Shown: positions 18,988 to 25,775, numbered from the stretch's first letter. The stretch: 64,000 nt of DNA from Oryzomonas japonica (GCF_008802365.1 NZ_VZQZ01000004.1:62001-126000); one strand, 5' to 3'. Numbers and translations are program-made. Notes: generated by a model from the letters alone, not told the origin.

Positions 18988-19016
18988 AGCCAGTTTGCTT
19001 TGCGGGCTAACTGGCT
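18988..19016 (-). terminator. Terminator hairpin next to tRNA fragment A
   Basis: The arms AGCCAGTT (18988-18995) and AACTGGCT (19009-19016) pair perfectly. On the minus strand the hairpin is followed by TTTTTTGTTA. By position relative to the tRNA 3' end this is probably the original chromosomal terminator of the tRNA-fMet gene, left behind when elements inserted. Confidence 0.6.
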
Positions 19017-19022
19017 GCACTG

Positions 19023-19070
19023 TTTTGGTCGCGGGGGCAGGATTTGAACCTGTGACCTTCGGGTTATGAG
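19023..19070 (-). repeat. tRNA-fMet 3'-end copy A (oldest att remnant)
   Basis: This 48-bp block matches the 3' part of the tRNA-fMet gene (55735-55782) except for two transitions, one in the acceptor stem (A72 to G) and one in the T stem. The identity ends just past the anticodon, and no 5' half of a tRNA follows, so it is a fragment and not a gene. It is the left end of the first inserted element. Confidence 0.8.
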
Positions 19071-19323
19071 GGGGCGAAAGCGCCCAATTTATTCGCAACA
19101 AAAACAATAATTTGCTGTTATTTTGGTGGCTTGCGTTAAAAATACACTATAGCCTGTTTGTCATATTTGCCATCTTTTTGTTTTGTAGGGTACAATTTTT
19201 TTTGTACACATGGACACGGGATTCGAAGCCATTTCCCATTGAATAGTTTGCGGCGGGGTGATTCATTCTTTTCGATGTCCGAGGGGTACGCGTACGGGGA
19301 CACACAAAGAATACACTGCACAC

Positions 19324-19512
19324 CTAGTTAGGGGAGTAAGGAACATACCGGTTCCCTAAGATGGGCTTTCGCTCGGTTGTTGCCATGGCAATTATTCCCT
19401 TCAGCAGATTGCTGCGACAAAAGGAACGGGTAAACCTTTTTACCGGTGATTCACATTCGATCCACAAACCAAATGCCACTATCACGATTCCACACAATGT
19501 AAGGGGTTCCAT
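19324..19512 (-). CDS. 62-aa membrane protein in the lexA operon
   Basis: This small protein has one N-terminal membrane segment (LTLCGIVIVAFGLWIEC) and a basic C-terminal tail. The ATG is preceded by AGGAGGGATACT, a near-perfect ribosome site, which supports real translation. It follows the LexA-type repressor gene by 23 nt on the same strand, so it should be induced with it. Small membrane proteins in LexA operons are often damage-induced division inhibitors (for example SidA or YneA), but there is no sequence evidence for that here beyond context. Confidence 0.6.
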   Translation of the reverse strand: MEPLTLCGIVIVAFGLWIECESPVKRFTRSFCRSNLLKGIIAMATTERKPILGNRYVPYSPN

Positions 19513-19535
19513 AGTATCCCTCCTGAATTTTTAGC

Positions 19536-20162
19536 CTACAGTTGCCGAAAGACACCTGTCACCTTGCCGACAATGGTAACTTCGCCATCCTCCGGGCGAA
19601 CGATGATCGGCTCCATGTCCGGGTTTTCCGGTTGCAGCCGGATGTAACCGGATTCCCGGAAGAACCGCTTGACGGTCGCGTCGCCATCGACCATGACGAC
19701 GACGATCTCCCGGTTGTCGGCATTCTTTTGCGGGCGTACCAGGACAAGGTCGCCGTCAAAGATACCGGCCGTAATCATGGACTCGCCGCTGACTCTCAAA
19801 AAGAAACAGCCATCTCCCCTGACCGCCACCTGATCAACTGAAAAGTATCCCCGTATGTCCTCGATAGCCGTGGAGAGTTGTCCCGCTCGAACGGTGCCAA
19901 CGATAGGCAGGGACACGTTTCGACTATGAGGCGTCGTCAAGGTGATCCCCCGGTTCACGTTTTCCCGTTTGATATAACCTTTGCGCTCCAACGCATCCAG
20001 GTGCCTCATAACGGGGAGTGTGCCGGACACATTCAGGTGCTTGGCGATATCCCGTTGGCTGGGCGGGAAGCCTTTGCTGTCAGAATACGACACGATGAAC
20101 TGGAGCACCTGGCGTTGGCGTTGAGTCAGTTCTTCTGGTGATTTTGAAGCATACGTAGTCAT
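19536..20162 (-). CDS. lexA: LexA-family autocleaving repressor
   Basis: The 208-aa protein has an N-terminal winged helix (about 10-75; TQRQRQVLQFIVSYSDSKG, then PPSQRDIAKHLNVSG) and a C-terminal S24 peptidase domain. The Ala93-Gly94 cleavage site (TVRAGQL), Ser128 (SGESM) and Lys165 (ATVKRFF) are all present, and the 37-residue Ser-Lys spacing equals that of E. coli LexA. The start at 20160-20162 was chosen because a consensus-like promoter and a perfect palindrome lie exactly over it; an upstream ATG would add 53 implausible residues. It lies in the small element between two tRNA fragments, so it may be a mobile-element repressor and not the host's main SOS regulator. Confidence 0.88.
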   Translation of the reverse strand: MTTYASKSPEELTQRQRQVLQFIVSYSDSKGFPPSQRDIAKHLNVSGTLPVMRHLDALERKGYIKRENVNRGITLTTPHSRNVSLPIVGTVRAGQLSTAIEDIRGYFSVDQVAVRGDGCFFLRVSGESMITAGIFDGDLVLVRPQKNADNREIVVVMVDGDATVKRFFRESGYIRLQPENPDMEPIIVRPEDGEVTIVGKVTGVFRQL

Positions 20163-20174
20163 ATGACTACGTAT
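20151..20174. promoter_or_regulatory. Perfect 24-bp palindromic operator over the lexA start codon
   Basis: Each half-site reads ATACGTAGTCAT and the 24 bp are a perfect palindrome. It covers the start codon (20160-20162) and most of the -10 element, so binding would block RNA polymerase directly. Autoregulation by the LexA-type protein is inferred from position and symmetry. Confidence 0.7.
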
Positions 20175-20198
20175 ATCGAATTCGGCTGGTACTGTCAA
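20170..20198 (-). promoter_or_regulatory. Promoter of the lexA-type gene, probably leaderless
   Basis: On the minus strand TTGACA (20193-20198) is followed by exactly 17 nt and TATACG (20170-20175). Only 7 nt separate the -10 element from the ATG, so transcription should start at or next to the start codon and give a leaderless mRNA. Confidence 0.65.
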
Positions 20199-20323
20199 GA
20201 ATAGAATGCGGGTTCGAGCGTTTTTTTGAAATCCCGTGTGCCGGGATAGAAGGACGCATCGCACGATAGTTGGTTCCGGTGAAGTTGGTTTTGCTGATGG
20301 CTGGCGGGGGAAGCACAACAAAA

Positions 20324-20353
20324 AAGGACTCAGGCAATTAAGCCTGAGTCCTT
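20324..20353 (-). terminator. Terminator hairpin next to tRNA fragment B
   Basis: A perfect 12-bp stem, AAGGACTCAGGC (20324-20335) with GCCTGAGTCCTT (20342-20353), has a 6-nt loop. On the minus strand it is followed by TTTTTGTTG. It lies a few bases beyond the tRNA 3' end copy, where a tRNA terminator would be, and was probably supplied by the first element. Confidence 0.75.
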
Positions 20354-20359
20354 AGAATG

Positions 20360-20407
20360 TTTTGGTTGCGGGGACAGGATTTGAACCTGTGACCTTCGGG
20401 TTATGAG
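20360..20407 (-). repeat. Prophage attachment site attL (tRNA-fMet 3'-end copy B)
   Basis: This 48-bp direct repeat is identical to 55735-55782 in the intact tRNA-fMet gene. It covers the tRNA 3' end through the anticodon and a few flanking T residues. It lies 28 nt beyond the end of the integrase gene, as expected for the left end of a prophage. Confidence 0.93.
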
Positions 20408-20434
20408 TTTTCATGTCAGTCTGGAAAAGCTTTG

Positions 20435-21574
20435 TCATTTAGGTAGTTGCTTGTTGTTTTGTTGGTGCAATGAACCACCGCCTAATTTTTCCATCTGTTC
20501 GGCCAGGAACCCGGTGGCCAGGGTAGTATAGATCTCCGTTGTCGTGACGCTGGCATGCCCTAACATAAGCTGGACGCTACGTACTCCTATGCCGCTTTGG
20601 ATGCTGTGCGTGCCGAAGGTGTGACGCAACAGGTGGATATACATTCGTTTGTCGAATCCGGCTTTGTCGGTGGCCCGCTTGATGGCTCTGGTGAGGAAGA
20701 CCCAGGGCTTCTCCGTTTTCGGGTTGACCCACATGAAACCGGGTTTGTAGTATTTGCGGAGGTAGATCCTGATCTTCCGATGGATCGGGACGATCCGTTC
20801 CTTGTTGCCCTTGCCCAGGACGATCATGTAATTCTGCGCCAGGTTGACGCGCTCCCCCTCCATTGTCAGCAGTTCTTTCTTTCGTAGGCCCCCATAGTAC
20901 CAGACGCAGAGCATGGCTCTGTAGGGGCGTTCTGTGGCCCGTAGCAGGGTTATGACCTCCCGGCGGTCCGGCACGACCGGCAGGGCGGCCTTGACCTGTT
21001 TAGCGGGGAATCCTTTGATCTTGAAGCCGAGGGGCAGGGCCAGATTGATTTCCGGCAACGTCATCCAGGTGATTATGGCCGAGAGATAGAAAAGCTCGTT
21101 ATTGATCCGTTTGCGGGAGATCGGCCGGCGCTTAAGAGCCTGTTCTTCGCTGTCGTCCTTCGGCAGTTGTTTGACTTTTCCGGGGAGGTAGGTTTCGGAA
21201 AGCCGCTTTGTCTTGTAGTTTTCTATCAAGCCGGGGGTGATCTGCATCGGGCGGAACTGGCCGAAGAATGGCGCAAGGTGCCGGTGCCAGGTCTTAAGGA
21301 AATCGAAGTAGGTTGTTTCGCTGGTCTTGTTCTTGTAGTAGGTGCAGAAATCCGCCCATGCTTGCTCAAGGGTGGGGGCCAGGGGGATGGTGGCTTTCTG
21401 TTGGGTCTTCAGCACCTGGGCGTACCAATCAAGCGCCTGGGCTTCGGTGCCCTCGAAATTGTAGAGTTTTCGCTTGTTGGAGGGCTTACCGGTTTTCGGA
21501 TCTTTGCGCCGGCCGTCGAGGTAGACGCGGGCGATCCAGACGTTCGGGTATTTTGGGTGCTTGGTGAGGCTCAT
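20435..21574 (-). CDS. Prophage integrase (tyrosine recombinase)
   Basis: This 379-aa recombinase has an N-terminal arm-binding part, a core-binding helical region (about 70-180) and a catalytic domain (about 200-365). All catalytic residues are visible: Arg in YYGGLRKKELL, Lys in GKGNKERIVPI, HLLRHTFGTH (HxxR), His in LMLGHAS and the nucleophile Tyr in TTEIYTTL. Its 3' end abuts attL, so it very likely recombines the tRNA-fMet site. Its start codon overlaps the stop of the gene upstream, so it is translationally coupled to an exported nuclease-like protein. Confidence 0.95.
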   Translation of the reverse strand: MSLTKHPKYPNVWIARVYLDGRRKDPKTGKPSNKRKLYNFEGTEAQALDWYAQVLKTQQKATIPLAPTLEQAWADFCTYYKNKTSETTYFDFLKTWHRHLAPFFGQFRPMQITPGLIENYKTKRLSETYLPGKVKQLPKDDSEEQALKRRPISRKRINNELFYLSAIITWMTLPEINLALPLGFKIKGFPAKQVKAALPVVPDRREVITLLRATERPYRAMLCVWYYGGLRKKELLTMEGERVNLAQNYMIVLGKGNKERIVPIHRKIRIYLRKYYKPGFMWVNPKTEKPWVFLTRAIKRATDKAGFDKRMYIHLLRHTFGTHSIQSGIGVRSVQLMLGHASVTTTEIYTTLATGFLAEQMEKLGGGSLHQQNNKQLPK

Positions 21575-21963
21575 TGTAGTGCCTTGGGTGTAATGTACCA
21601 GAGGCGGACGCCCTGCTTGTCAGCGGTGCGCTTGAGACGCCAGTAATAACGCCAATCCTTTTCGCGCTCGATAATCAGGAGGATACCCGGTCGCTTGCCG
21701 GTCTGGTCCGCATAGTGGAGCGCCTGGCCGAGGGCTTCCGCCCACTTCGGGGCGAAATCAATCTCAACCGCGTAATCATCGGTAACGCAATCCGCACGGG
21801 TGCCGTCCGGCATTTGTACTTCCATTTCGCCCTGACACCACACCTGTTGATATTCTTTTTCTTTATGAAGGTGGGCGGCGTGGGCGGTAGTGGCTAAAAA
21901 ACAAACTGCACAAGCTTGAACAATGTATGCCCGATTACAAACACTCCTCCAACTGAAACACAT
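21571..21963 (-). CDS. Exported PD-(D/E)XK nuclease-like protein
   Basis: This 130-aa protein starts with a signal-peptide-like segment (YIVQACAVCFLATTAHA). The mature part has a pattern typical of the PD-(D/E)XK nuclease fold: GEMEVQ, then DGTRADCVTDDYAVEIDFAPK (Asp, ExD and a shifted Lys), a helix WAEALGQALHYA and a strand PGILLIIE. The two Cys (VWCQGE, RADCV) could form a disulfide in the periplasm. It lies between a membrane protein gene (70-nt overlap) and the integrase gene (overlapping stop and start). Nuclease activity is inferred from the fold pattern only. A role in blocking entry of other phage DNA is a hypothesis from location. Confidence 0.6.
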   Translation of the reverse strand: MCFSWRSVCNRAYIVQACAVCFLATTAHAAHLHKEKEYQQVWCQGEMEVQMPDGTRADCVTDDYAVEIDFAPKWAEALGQALHYADQTGKRPGILLIIEREKDWRYYWRLKRTADKQGVRLWYITPKALQ

Positions 21964-22205
21964 AATAATAGTGATCCTTTTACGTATTTACGGCACAATG
22001 AAAAGTCCCACATCACAAAAGAGTACATTCCTAACGTAGCTAAGAAAAGAGTAGCTGCCGCAATAAATCCATAAGAAAAAGTAATAAACAATGATAATGG
22101 GAAATCTATTAAATTTGTGAATAGATCAACTTCTTTAGTTATAAAAGGTAATTTATGGTCAAGATAGAATAGTGCGGTGAATAAGATGATAATCCTATAA
22201 GTCAT
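21894..22205 (-). CDS. Multi-pass membrane protein, lysogeny operon
   Basis: This 103-aa, AT-rich gene encodes a protein with about three membrane segments (YRIIILFTALFYL, LSLFITFSYGFIAAATLFLA, GSLLLCVSVGGVFVIGHTLF). No family is recognised. It is the first gene of a three-gene leftward operon with the nuclease-like protein and the integrase and overlaps the former by 70 nt. Genes in this position are often expressed in the lysogen and alter host properties such as superinfection immunity. Its low GC content suggests recent acquisition. Confidence 0.55.
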   Translation of the reverse strand: MTYRIIILFTALFYLDHKLPFITKEVDLFTNLIDFPLSLFITFSYGFIAAATLFLATLGMYSFVMWDFSLCRKYVKGSLLLCVSVGGVFVIGHTLFKLVQFVF

Positions 22206-22268
22206 GCGGTACCCCCAGCGCGTGTAGACCCGCGTGTAATTGGTTCGACCACAAAAAAACCCGCCAGC

Positions 22269-22691
22269 CTAAGCGGCTGACTTTCTCCCATAGTGTTGTT
22301 CCTCTGAGCCGCCCGCCGCTGTTATGTCCGTGTCCGCACTGCCCTCGCTCAAAGCCTCTTTTGCCTCGTAACCCCCTACGGTTTCCAAGGTCATTTGTTT
22401 GTGCAGCACGTTTAATTTTCGGTATTGCCCCAATAGTTTTCGTTCCTCTTCCGTGAGTCTATCAGGCACATACGTTTCTTGAGGTTCAGCAACAACCTCT
22501 TTCCCCGTTGCCAACCAGTCGAGGGTTTTCCCGAATCGTTCGCATACGAGTACGGCAAAATCAAAAGGAATGGGCCGCCCTTTCAGATATTGATTAACCG
22601 TTGTTTTCGGCGTTTCCAGGTACTTAGCAAACTCACCAATGGAGAGTTTGCCTTGTATTATTTTTAGCCTGTTCTCGATTGAGTCCATTTT
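22269..22691 (-). CDS. CI-like phage repressor (no peptidase domain)
   Basis: The start is set at 22689-22691 (MDSIENR); longer in-frame starts would run across the divergent control region. The 140-aa protein has an N-terminal helix-turn-helix (IGEFAKYLETPKTTVNQYLK) followed by a segment typical of phage repressors (FDFAVLVCERFGKTLDWLATG) and a helical C-terminus. No Ser-Lys peptidase is present, so it would not self-cleave in response to RecA. It is divergent from the Cro-like gene and probably keeps the prophage silent. Confidence 0.75.
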   Translation of the reverse strand, partial: KMDSIENRLKIIQGKLSIGEFAKYLETPKTTVNQYLKGRPIPFDFAVLVCERFGKTLDWLATGKEVVAEPQETYVPDRLTEEERKLLGQYRKLNVLHKQMTLETVGGYEAKEALSEGSADTDITAAGGSEEQHYGRKSAA

Positions 22692-22801
22692 TCTATTGAC
22701 ACCGTTCTCAAATGAGTTCAATAATATATTTAACAGATACGAGAGCAAGTGCACCCGAAAGGGTATTGACGCCACAGTTAGCACAATACGAGGTTTTTGT
22801 C
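22692..22801. promoter_or_regulatory. Divergent promoter/operator region of the lysis-lysogeny switch
   Basis: These 110 bases separate the repressor and Cro-like genes. They are AT-rich and contain a symmetric core CTCAAATGAG near 22705-22715 that could be an operator half-site pair. A TTGACG at about 22771 is a candidate -35 element for the rightward promoter. Individual elements are uncertain. Confidence 0.5.
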
Positions 22802-23032
22802 ATGTTGATTGTTGATTACAAAGCCACGCAAGACCGCATTAAAGACCGTTGTGTCGCTATTACGCGCGTGGCTGAGAAGTTCGGAATCAACAAGACCTCA
22901 CTGCAAAAGTTCGTTGAAGGCCGGTTTTTCGGCACATCGGGCCAGGGCGTTTATGGCGATTGCGAACAGGCCATGATTGCCATGGACCTGTTGGTTTATT
23001 CGGAAGTCGAGGATGTGAAGCGGGCTGCATGA
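22802..23032 (+). CDS. Cro-like early regulator
   Basis: The 76-aa protein starts at the ATG at 22802. It contains a helix-turn-helix-like region (ITRVAEKFGINKTSLQKFVE) and a C-terminal part resembling small phage DNA-binding proteins. It is the first rightward gene, facing the repressor across the switch, which is the usual position of Cro. Specific DNA targets cannot be read from the sequence. Confidence 0.6.
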   Translation: MLIVDYKATQDRIKDRCVAITRVAEKFGINKTSLQKFVEGRFFGTSGQGVYGDCEQAMIAMDLLVYSEVEDVKRAA

Positions 23033-23096
23033 TCCTGTTGTAACACCGGTCTTGGCAACCCCATAGACCATAAATTTGACGCTGGAGGGGAGTGTC

Positions 23097-23324
23097 ATGG
23101 AATTAAAAGCCAGCCAAAAAAAGAAGCTGATTCTCGATTACGCGCGTGAGTGTTTGCAGGATGCCATCAAGTACAATTTTCTTGAAGAAGGGTGGCAAAG
23201 GCTAAGTGCCGTCAGAACTACGGTGCATATCGTGTTCGGCCAGCAAAGCCAGCTTTACAAGGAAGTTTCGTCATTGCAACTCGAAGTGATGGAACTGAAA
23301 AAACAGCAGTTGGTAAAAGCATAA
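23097..23324 (+). CDS. Small early phage protein, unknown
   Basis: The ATG at 23097 follows GGAGGGG. The 75-aa product is mainly helical, with a coiled-coil-like C-terminus (LYKEVSSLQLEVMELKKQQL). No family is recognised. It is followed after 1 nt by the HTH regulator gene, so the two are probably translated together. Confidence 0.55.
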   Translation: MELKASQKKKLILDYARECLQDAIKYNFLEEGWQRLSAVRTTVHIVFGQQSQLYKEVSSLQLEVMELKKQQLVKA

Positions 23325-23325
23325 G

Positions 23326-23706
23326 ATGCCGGGCCTTATCACCATAGGCGACGATCTTATTAAGGCCATCCCCGACAAGCGTGCCGCCCTGGCCGCTTGC
23401 GTGAAGATTTGCGGCGTGCCTCCCAAGGTTATCGCCGACCAGCTTGGCATAGACCGTTCCGGTTTGACCAAGATGATCATTGACACGCCTGATCCCCGTC
23501 ACTTCCCCCAGGAAAAGGAAAACGAACTGATGGACCTCTGCCGCAACGAAATCCCGCTTACTTGGGTTTTGCTGTCGCGCGGTTATCCGTCAGTCAGTGA
23601 AATAATCGCCATGCGGGCCGAGATCATAGCATTGCGTGCCGAGGTCGAACGCCTAAGTTCCGACCGCCCTGGCCTTGTGAACGTATTCAAATTTATAGGT
23701 GACTGA
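23326..23706 (+). CDS. Phage HTH regulator, CII-like
   Basis: This 126-aa protein has a helix-turn-helix (ALAACVKICGVPPKVIADQL, then GIDRSGLTKMI) and a C-terminal coiled coil (IIAMRAEIIALRAEVERL). The layout resembles CII-type phage regulators that act as oligomers. It lies in the early operon directly after the Cro-like region, where a regulator of lysogeny would be expected. Assignment to CII is by layout and not by a signature motif. Confidence 0.55.
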   Translation: MPGLITIGDDLIKAIPDKRAALAACVKICGVPPKVIADQLGIDRSGLTKMIIDTPDPRHFPQEKENELMDLCRNEIPLTWVLLSRGYPSVSEIIAMRAEIIALRAEVERLSSDRPGLVNVFKFIGD

Positions 23707-23708
23707 GC

Positions 23709-23894
23709 ATGTCGGAATTTGAACAGGCAATGATTGAAGAACTCCGGGCGATCCGGGCGCTGTTGGAACGCCAGGTGGCCCCCGTGGTCCAGGAAGAGGT
23801 CCGCCAGCTTTTGACGGCTTCCGACGATGCCCGCAAGGCCCACAACCGTGATGTACTGGCGCGGGCACGGCAGAGGCTTAAGGCTGCGGCATGA
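23709..23894 (+). CDS. 61-aa helical early protein
   Basis: The protein is one long predicted helix (AIRALLERQVAPVVQEEVRQ and onward) with a basic Ala-rich end. It starts 2 nt after the regulator gene and its stop overlaps the next start (ATGA), so it belongs to a tightly packed early operon. Function unknown. Confidence 0.5.
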   Translation: MSEFEQAMIEELRAIRALLERQVAPVVQEEVRQLLTASDDARKAHNRDVLARARQRLKAAA

Positions 23895-24064
23895 CGTTGA
23901 TGTGCGGTAATGGTCATGCCTGGAACTCGGAATTCACCAACTGTGTTTGTCCGCGATGTAAAGCCAGGCCGGTGGCGATGATCGAGCCGTTACCGGGGAA
24001 AACGATTTGTTGCGGAGGAGGCAACGATGAACACGCCAGCAGAGAACGAAATCCCAAAGATTAA
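23891..24064 (+). CDS. 57-aa Cys-rich early protein, possible zinc binder
   Basis: The ATG at 23891 overlaps the previous stop codon. The protein contains MCGNGHAW followed by NCVCPRC, a Cys/His set (C-x4-H, then C-x-C-x2-C) able to bind zinc, and a later TICCGGG. Its 3' end overlaps the next gene by 38 nt. Small zinc-ribbon proteins of this kind are common in phage early regions; the role is unknown. Confidence 0.5.
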   Translation: MTLMCGNGHAWNSEFTNCVCPRCKARPVAMIEPLPGKTICCGGGNDEHASRERNPKD

Positions 24065-24290
24065 GCATTTTAGGATCACCGTTGACGGCAAGACTTATGG
24101 CCCGTTTCCCCTATCGAAGGAGCGCCGGTTCAAATCTCTGCGCCATGCCGCCGGCGTCAAGTTTGAGTACGTCTGGCTGGACGGGATGCCCAAGGCCCAA
24201 GGCCCAAGGCCCAAGGCCCAAGGCCCAAGGCGGGGATGCTTCACCTTCTCTTTTAGACGGTTTGGATTGGCGGCCGGTGCCACGGCATAG
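24027..24290 (+). CDS. Small early protein with an internal heptanucleotide repeat
   Basis: The ATG at 24027 is preceded by GGAGGAGG. The N-terminal half (IKHFRITVDGKTYGPFPLSK) looks like a small beta protein. The second half is encoded by six tandem copies of CCCAAGG (24189-24230), giving KAQGPRPKAQGPRR. Because 7 is not a multiple of 3, gain or loss of a unit would change the frame of everything after it, so the C-terminus may be variable or non-functional. No family is recognised. Confidence 0.5.
   Translation: MNTPAENEIPKIKHFRITVDGKTYGPFPLSKERRFKSLRHAAGVKFEYVWLDGMPKAQGPRPKAQGPRRGCFTFSFRRFGLAAGATA
24189..24230. repeat. Heptanucleotide tandem repeat (CCCAAGG) x6
   Basis: Six exact 7-bp copies lie within the reading frame of the small early gene at 24027-24290. 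Such repeats change length readily by strand slippage. Confidence 0.95.
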
Positions 24291-24302
24291 ACAGGGGGAT
24301 TT

Positions 24303-24527
24303 ATGAGCGTCTGGAAAATTCTTGTGATCATTGCTGCTTTTATCGTGGTGGGCCTTGTTGATCGGCCTGAATACTACACGCTGCCCGGTTCCCCGGAGGC
24401 GTCAACCGACACGCTGGACATGTTTAACGCTTTCAATGTGCGTTCGGGTGCCCTGTTGCCCGCCGCTGCCCCTGGTGGAGCCCCTCCTCTCCGTCAGGGG
24501 TCTTTTTTTGCCGAGGCGCGCCCATGA
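24303..24527 (+). CDS. Small membrane protein, early region
   Basis: The 74-aa frame begins with a membrane segment (ILVIIAAFIVVGLV) and continues into a Pro/Ala-rich tail. GGGGGA precedes the ATG. The last 16 codons run through a terminator-like hairpin with seven T residues (24481-24509), which is unusual inside a gene and may mean the true product is shorter or that transcription partly stops here. Confidence 0.45.
   Translation: MSVWKILVIIAAFIVVGLVDRPEYYTLPGSPEASTDTLDMFNAFNVRSGALLPAAAPGGAPPLRQGSFFAEARP
24481..24509 (+). terminator. Probable terminator closing the first early operon
   Basis: CCCCT (24481-24485) pairs with AGGGG (24496-24500), and the hairpin is followed by TCTTTTTTT. It separates the regulatory operon from the replication-like region. 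The stem is short. Confidence 0.5.
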
Positions 24528-24536
24528 GTGGGGGTT

Positions 24537-24894
24537 CCGTGGTGGGTAAGATTAAAATAATCCCATTTTGTTCTGTGGAAAACTCTGTGGAAAACCCCGC
24601 TGTTTGAGGTTTTTCCCCGTCTCCAATGTTTTGGAGAAAGATTAGAAACACTAAGACATATATCCAGGCGGGCGCTCCTTATAGTCGCCGCCGCGCCTGT
24701 GGAAATCTTTGTAAATTCGCCCGCCGAAGCAATCCGTACCTACTGAAACTTTAATACGGTGGCGGCCATGGGCGGATGGTGAGGCCATCACCGGCACGTG
24801 CCGCTATTTGTAGCGGTCTGCCTAGCCTGTCGGCACCAAGCCGGCCGACAGGCTGCAATTCAAAAGCGTTGTTGAAGTTAAAAACTCAAGGGTC
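24537..24894. other. Candidate phage replication origin / control region
   Basis: No gene fits here. Two exact tandem copies of TCTGTGGAAAAC (24572-24583 and 24584-24595) each contain TGTGGAAAA, which fits the DnaA-box consensus TGTGNAWAA read on this strand; a weaker copy lies near 24700. Two hairpins follow: CCGCT/AGCGG near 24801-24816, and an 11-bp stem, AGCCTGTCGGC (24824-24834) with GCCGACAGGCT (24844-24854). The region directly precedes a winged-helix protein gene that resembles replication initiators. Confidence 0.4.
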
Positions 24895-25368
24895 GTGCCA
24901 ACTTTGTACTTTTATCCAACCACAACCGAATTTGCGCCGAATAAGACCAGCTATCGCTTGATGAAGCTGTTCCACGGCTATTTCCGCAAGACCGGGAAAG
25001 GTTGGGCGCATATCAGTCAAGGGTGGATCATTGGGCAGATGGAGGCATTCGAGAAGCAGAAACTCCCGGCCAGTACGTTGAATTACAACCTGGCTATCCT
25101 TGAGCGAGAAGGTTTCATCATCCGACAGAAGCGCCATATCCGGGACAAGTCCACGGGACACCTGACGTTCCGGCCCTCAATGTACAAAATCACCAAGAAA
25201 TTGCGCACCTTTTTTGCCAAGTTGGCGACGTATTTCAAACGTTGCGGGTGGACTCCCACGTTGCCGCAGCTTGGCCGGGGGATCACCGCCGTGGTGGGTA
25301 CCGTTACCACCAGGGAAGAGGCGTTTTACGAGTATCGAAGTCAGCAAAGAGCGAGGGCGTCGGGATGA
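24895..25368 (+). CDS. Winged-helix protein, possible replication initiator
   Basis: The start is a GTG at 24895; no ATG lies upstream in frame before a stop. The 157-aa protein has a helix-rich N-terminus and a winged-helix-like segment (STLNYNLAILEREGFIIRQK) followed by a beta hairpin (STGHLTFRPSMYKI) and a basic tail. This resembles the DNA-binding part of phage and plasmid replication proteins (O-type). It follows a region with DnaA-like boxes and overlaps the next gene by 4 nt. The function is inferred. Confidence 0.5.
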   Translation: MPTLYFYPTTTEFAPNKTSYRLMKLFHGYFRKTGKGWAHISQGWIIGQMEAFEKQKLPASTLNYNLAILEREGFIIRQKRHIRDKSTGHLTFRPSMYKITKKLRTFFAKLATYFKRCGWTPTLPQLGRGITAVVGTVTTREEAFYEYRSQQRARASG

Positions 25369-25775
25369 CTTCCAGAGAGGCTTTCCAGGGAATACGGAAA
25401 ATTGAGGCTTGTTATGGTGAAAAGTTCCTGCCGGTCGATGTAGCGCCGATCTGGAACGACCTTTTGCAGCAGCCTGCGGCGGCCATGGCCCATACAGTGG
25501 GTGAAATGAGCATGATCTGGAGACGGATGCCGACCGCAGATCAATTACTGGCAAAGGTCAAAGCGTGGACGGCACGGCTTGAGTTGACGGCGGTCGAAAA
25601 GGGCATGACCGAGGGCCAGGCGCTGTTCAGCTTGATGAACGGTTTCCTGTCCGGGAAGATCCCGGAAACCGAGTACATCCAAGGGCTGTATGTCATGGCT
25701 GAAACCTTCGGGAAGCCGGAATACGCGCATGACGCGGCCCGGAGAGAAGAACAGATGAAGGCCCGCGCACCGTAA
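25365..25775 (+). CDS. Phage early protein, possible replication partner
   Basis: The ATG at 25365 overlaps the stop of the winged-helix gene. The 136-aa helical protein contains WNDLLQQPAAAMAHTVGEMS and an acidic C-terminal half. Its coupling to an initiator-like gene suggests a helicase-loader or accessory role, but no P-loop or other motif supports this directly. Confidence 0.45.
   Translation: MTSREAFQGIRKIEACYGEKFLPVDVAPIWNDLLQQPAAAMAHTVGEMSMIWRRMPTADQLLAKVKAWTARLELTAVEKGMTEGQALFSLMNGFLSGKIPETEYIQGLYVMAETFGKPEYAHDAARREEQMKARAP

Larger units (their letters stand above)
19023..20407. mobile_element. Remnant of an earlier element inserted at tRNA-fMet
   Basis: The 1.3 kb between tRNA-end copies A and B carries only a LexA-type repressor gene and a small membrane protein gene, both on the minus strand. 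It has no integrase of its own. The likely history is an insertion at tRNA-fMet that lost most of its genes, followed by insertion of the larger prophage at the regenerated tRNA end. Confidence 0.55.

Noticed and set aside
19023-19070. A second tRNA gene
   Set aside because: Only the 3' half of a tRNA is present; no 5' half or D-arm follows, so it is an attachment-site fragment.
19136-19321. 61-codon frame on the minus strand
   Set aside because: It lacks a ribosome site and a recognisable product; composition follows the AT-rich background.
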